Part shown: positions 28,858 to 30,222 of the stretch, piece by piece
Numbering within the stretch: the stretch's first letter is position 1
Layout of the letters: every line of letters starts with the position of its first letter
Assembly: GCA_014383605.1 (NCBI GenBank)
Contig: JACNHM010000160.1
Span: 1-30,222, forward strand
DNA from: Chloroflexota bacterium
GTDB lineage: Bacteria; Chloroflexota; Anaerolineae; UBA3071
Direction: 5' to 3'
Length of the DNA: 30,222 bases
The notes under the pieces: generated by a model
Told to the model about the DNA's origin: nothing
The model's input: only the letters and a program-made list of their open reading frames with translations
The model's database searches: none
Made by a program: the position numbers and the translations under genes

Positions 28858-30222
28858 ATGATTAGAAAGAGAATCAAAAAGCCGCCGTCGTTGGTCACGC
28901 TGGTGCTGGTGGCCATGTTGATAGTTAGCTCAGTAGCGTCCACGGCCCTGGCACAGCCGGCCGCCAGGGTGAAGGTGTTGATCGGCTTCACCCACCAACC
29001 GGGTCCAGCGGAGCAAGCGCTGGTGCACCGGGCAGGCGGCACCATTAAGTATACCTACCACCTGGTCCCGGCCATTGCTGCGACGCTTCCTGAGGCCGCT
29101 ATTCCTGGCCTTCTGGCTAATCCCCATGTGACCCGCATTGAGCCTGATGGCAAGGTGTGGGCCATTGACGTCGAATTGGATAACACCTGGGGTGTGAAGC
29201 GTATCGGCGCTGGCACCGTTCACGATGGCGGCAACAAGGGCACCGGCGTGAAGGTGGCGGTCCTCGACACGGGAATTGATACGGATCACCCGGACTTGAG
29301 CTATGACCCCGCCTGCAGTGCGAGCTTCGTCGAGGGCGAAACCCTCGAGGACGGCCACGGCCACGGCACCCACACCGCCGGCACCGTTGCAGCGCTCGAC
29401 AACGACAAGGGCGTGGTCGGTGTGGCACCCGAGGCGGCGCTCTGCATCTACAAAGTGCTGAGCGACAGTGGCAGCGGCTCTTACAGTGACGTCATCGCCG
29501 CCCTTGAGCGAGCGGTGAAAGACGGAGTGCAGGTGACGAACAACAGCTACGGGAGCTCCGGAGACCCCGGCGAAACCGTCAAAGCGGCCTTCGACAATGC
29601 CTACGCGGCGGGTGTGCTGCACGCGGCGGCGGCCGGCAACAGCGGCAACCCACCGGGCAAGGGCGACAACTGCATCTACCCCGCGCGGTGGGACTCGCTG
29701 ATCGCCACAGCGGCGACGAAGCAGGATGACAATCGGGCGAGTTTCTCCAGCACTTGCGCCGAGATGGAGCTGGCGGCGCCCGGGTACCAGATCAATTCAA
29801 CGGTGCCCGGCGGAGGGTACGGCGAAAAGAGCGGCACCTCCATGGCATCGCCTCACGTGGCCGGGACCGCGGCACTGGTCATCGCTACCGGGATCAGCGA
29901 TGCCAACGGCAACGGCCGCATCAACGATGAGGTGCGACAGCGGTTGGATGAAACCGCCGATGATCTGGGCGACCCGGGACGAGACACAAAGTACGGCTAC
30001 GGTCTGGTGGATGCCGATGAGGCCGCTGGGCAAGTTAATGACCCTCCCACAGTGTCCATCACCAGCCCCGCCGACGGCTCTACCTTTGACTCCGAGGCCA
30101 CCATCACCTTCGAGGGAACGGCCAGCGACACCGAGGACGGAGATCTCACCGCTAGCCTCAGTTGGACGTCTAGCATAGACGGCCCAATTGGCACAGGAGG
30201 CAGCTTCTCTACGGCCCTTAGC
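28858..30222 (+). CDS. Secreted subtilisin-like serine protease (S8), 3' end outside the window
   Basis: Open frame of 455 codons that continues past the window end. A signal peptide (residues 1-32, ending TALAQP) leads to an inhibitor-I9-type prodomain (RVKVLIGFTHQPGPAEQALV ... ANPHVTRIEPD). The peptidase S8 domain has all three catalytic residues: Asp 137 in VAVLDTGID, His 169 in HGTHTAGT and Ser 328 in GTSMASPHVAG, plus the oxyanion Asn in AAAGNSG. From about residue 400 a beta-sandwich begins (PPTVSITSPADGSTF), repeating the kind of Ig-like/PKD domain that often continues in tandem. AAAGGAG at 28844-28850 precedes the ATG. It would digest extracellular protein, possibly feeding the peptide importer. 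Not detected as a closed frame because it lacks a stop here. Confidence 0.93.
   Translation, partial: MIRKRIKKPPSLVTLVLVAMLIVSSVASTALAQPAARVKVLIGFTHQPGPAEQALVHRAGGTIKYTYHLVPAIAATLPEAAIPGLLANPHVTRIEPDGKVWAIDVELDNTWGVKRIGAGTVHDGGNKGTGVKVAVLDTGIDTDHPDLSYDPACSASFVEGETLEDGHGHGTHTAGTVAALDNDKGVVGVAPEAALCIYKVLSDSGSGSYSDVIAALERAVKDGVQVTNNSYGSSGDPGETVKAAFDNAYAAGVLHAAAAGNSGNPPGKGDNCIYPARWDSLIATAATKQDDNRASFSSTCAEMELAAPGYQINSTVPGGGYGEKSGTSMASPHVAGTAALVIATGISDANGNGRINDEVRQRLDETADDLGDPGRDTKYGYGLVDADEAAGQVNDPPTVSITSPADGSTFDSEATITFEGTASDTEDGDLTASLSWTSSIDGPIGTGGSFSTALS

Overview
The window reads as a high-GC bacterial chromosome segment, most likely from a Chloroflexota (Anaerolineae-like) organism. That assignment is inferred from the EKEVVVEK-type lipoprotein linker, the fused nucleotidyltransferase/phosphohexomutase, the gene content and the dispersed TTCGACAGGGCTCA-type repeats; no marker gene proves it. 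Every gene I accept lies on the + strand, so about 30 kb is transcribed in one direction. I see no rRNA, tRNA, CRISPR or insertion sequence.

Layout. 1-2982: the end of a sugar-transport operon, with a MalG-type permease, a 5'-truncated sugar-phosphate isomerase, an inositol-monophosphatase-fold sugar phosphatase, a left-handed beta-helix acyltransferase related to the GlmU C-terminal domain, and a tiny relic of a phosphodiester glycosidase. 3008-9517: a complete dipeptide/oligopeptide-type ABC importer behind a near-consensus sigma-70 promoter (two permeases, two ATPases, a small membrane protein and a solute-binding lipoprotein), closed by a strong hairpin. 9644-16790: a CutC-family protein, an MFS transporter, a cytosolic GH20-like hexosaminidase, an M81/MlrC-type metallopeptidase and a Gfo/Idh/MocA oxidoreductase. 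16935-27389: an amino-sugar block with AnmK, a BadF/NagK-type kinase, MurQ, a NagB-II-like SIS deaminase, a NahK-like 1-kinase, a fused nucleotidyltransferase/phosphohexomutase, NagA and a phosphodiester glycosidase. 27460-27749: a decayed second murQ. 27764-30222: a TetR regulator with a perfect consensus promoter and an operator-like element, a structured leader and the 5' part of a secreted subtilisin-like protease that runs off the window.

How the genes fit together. The importer and MFS carrier probably bring in cell-wall or chitin-type fragments. The GH20-like enzyme lacks a signal peptide and would release GlcNAc inside the cell. AnmK and the BadF kinase make MurNAc-6-P and GlcNAc-6-P, MurQ turns MurNAc-6-P into GlcNAc-6-P, NagA deacetylates it, and the SIS protein would deaminate glucosamine-6-P to fructose-6-P. 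A second branch is suggested by the NahK-like kinase (GlcNAc-1-P) next to the fused nucleotidyltransferase/mutase, whose nucleotidyltransferase domain has lost the usual Arg/Lys signature. 

The most unusual traits are the repeated gene relics belonging to the same pathway (phosphodiester glycosidase, murQ, the isomerase and two less certain ones), a palindromic intergenic-type element inserted in frame inside the glycosidase, a lower-GC block carrying the NahK-like gene, and a TetR gene flanked by two copies of a 15-bp promoter-operator element.
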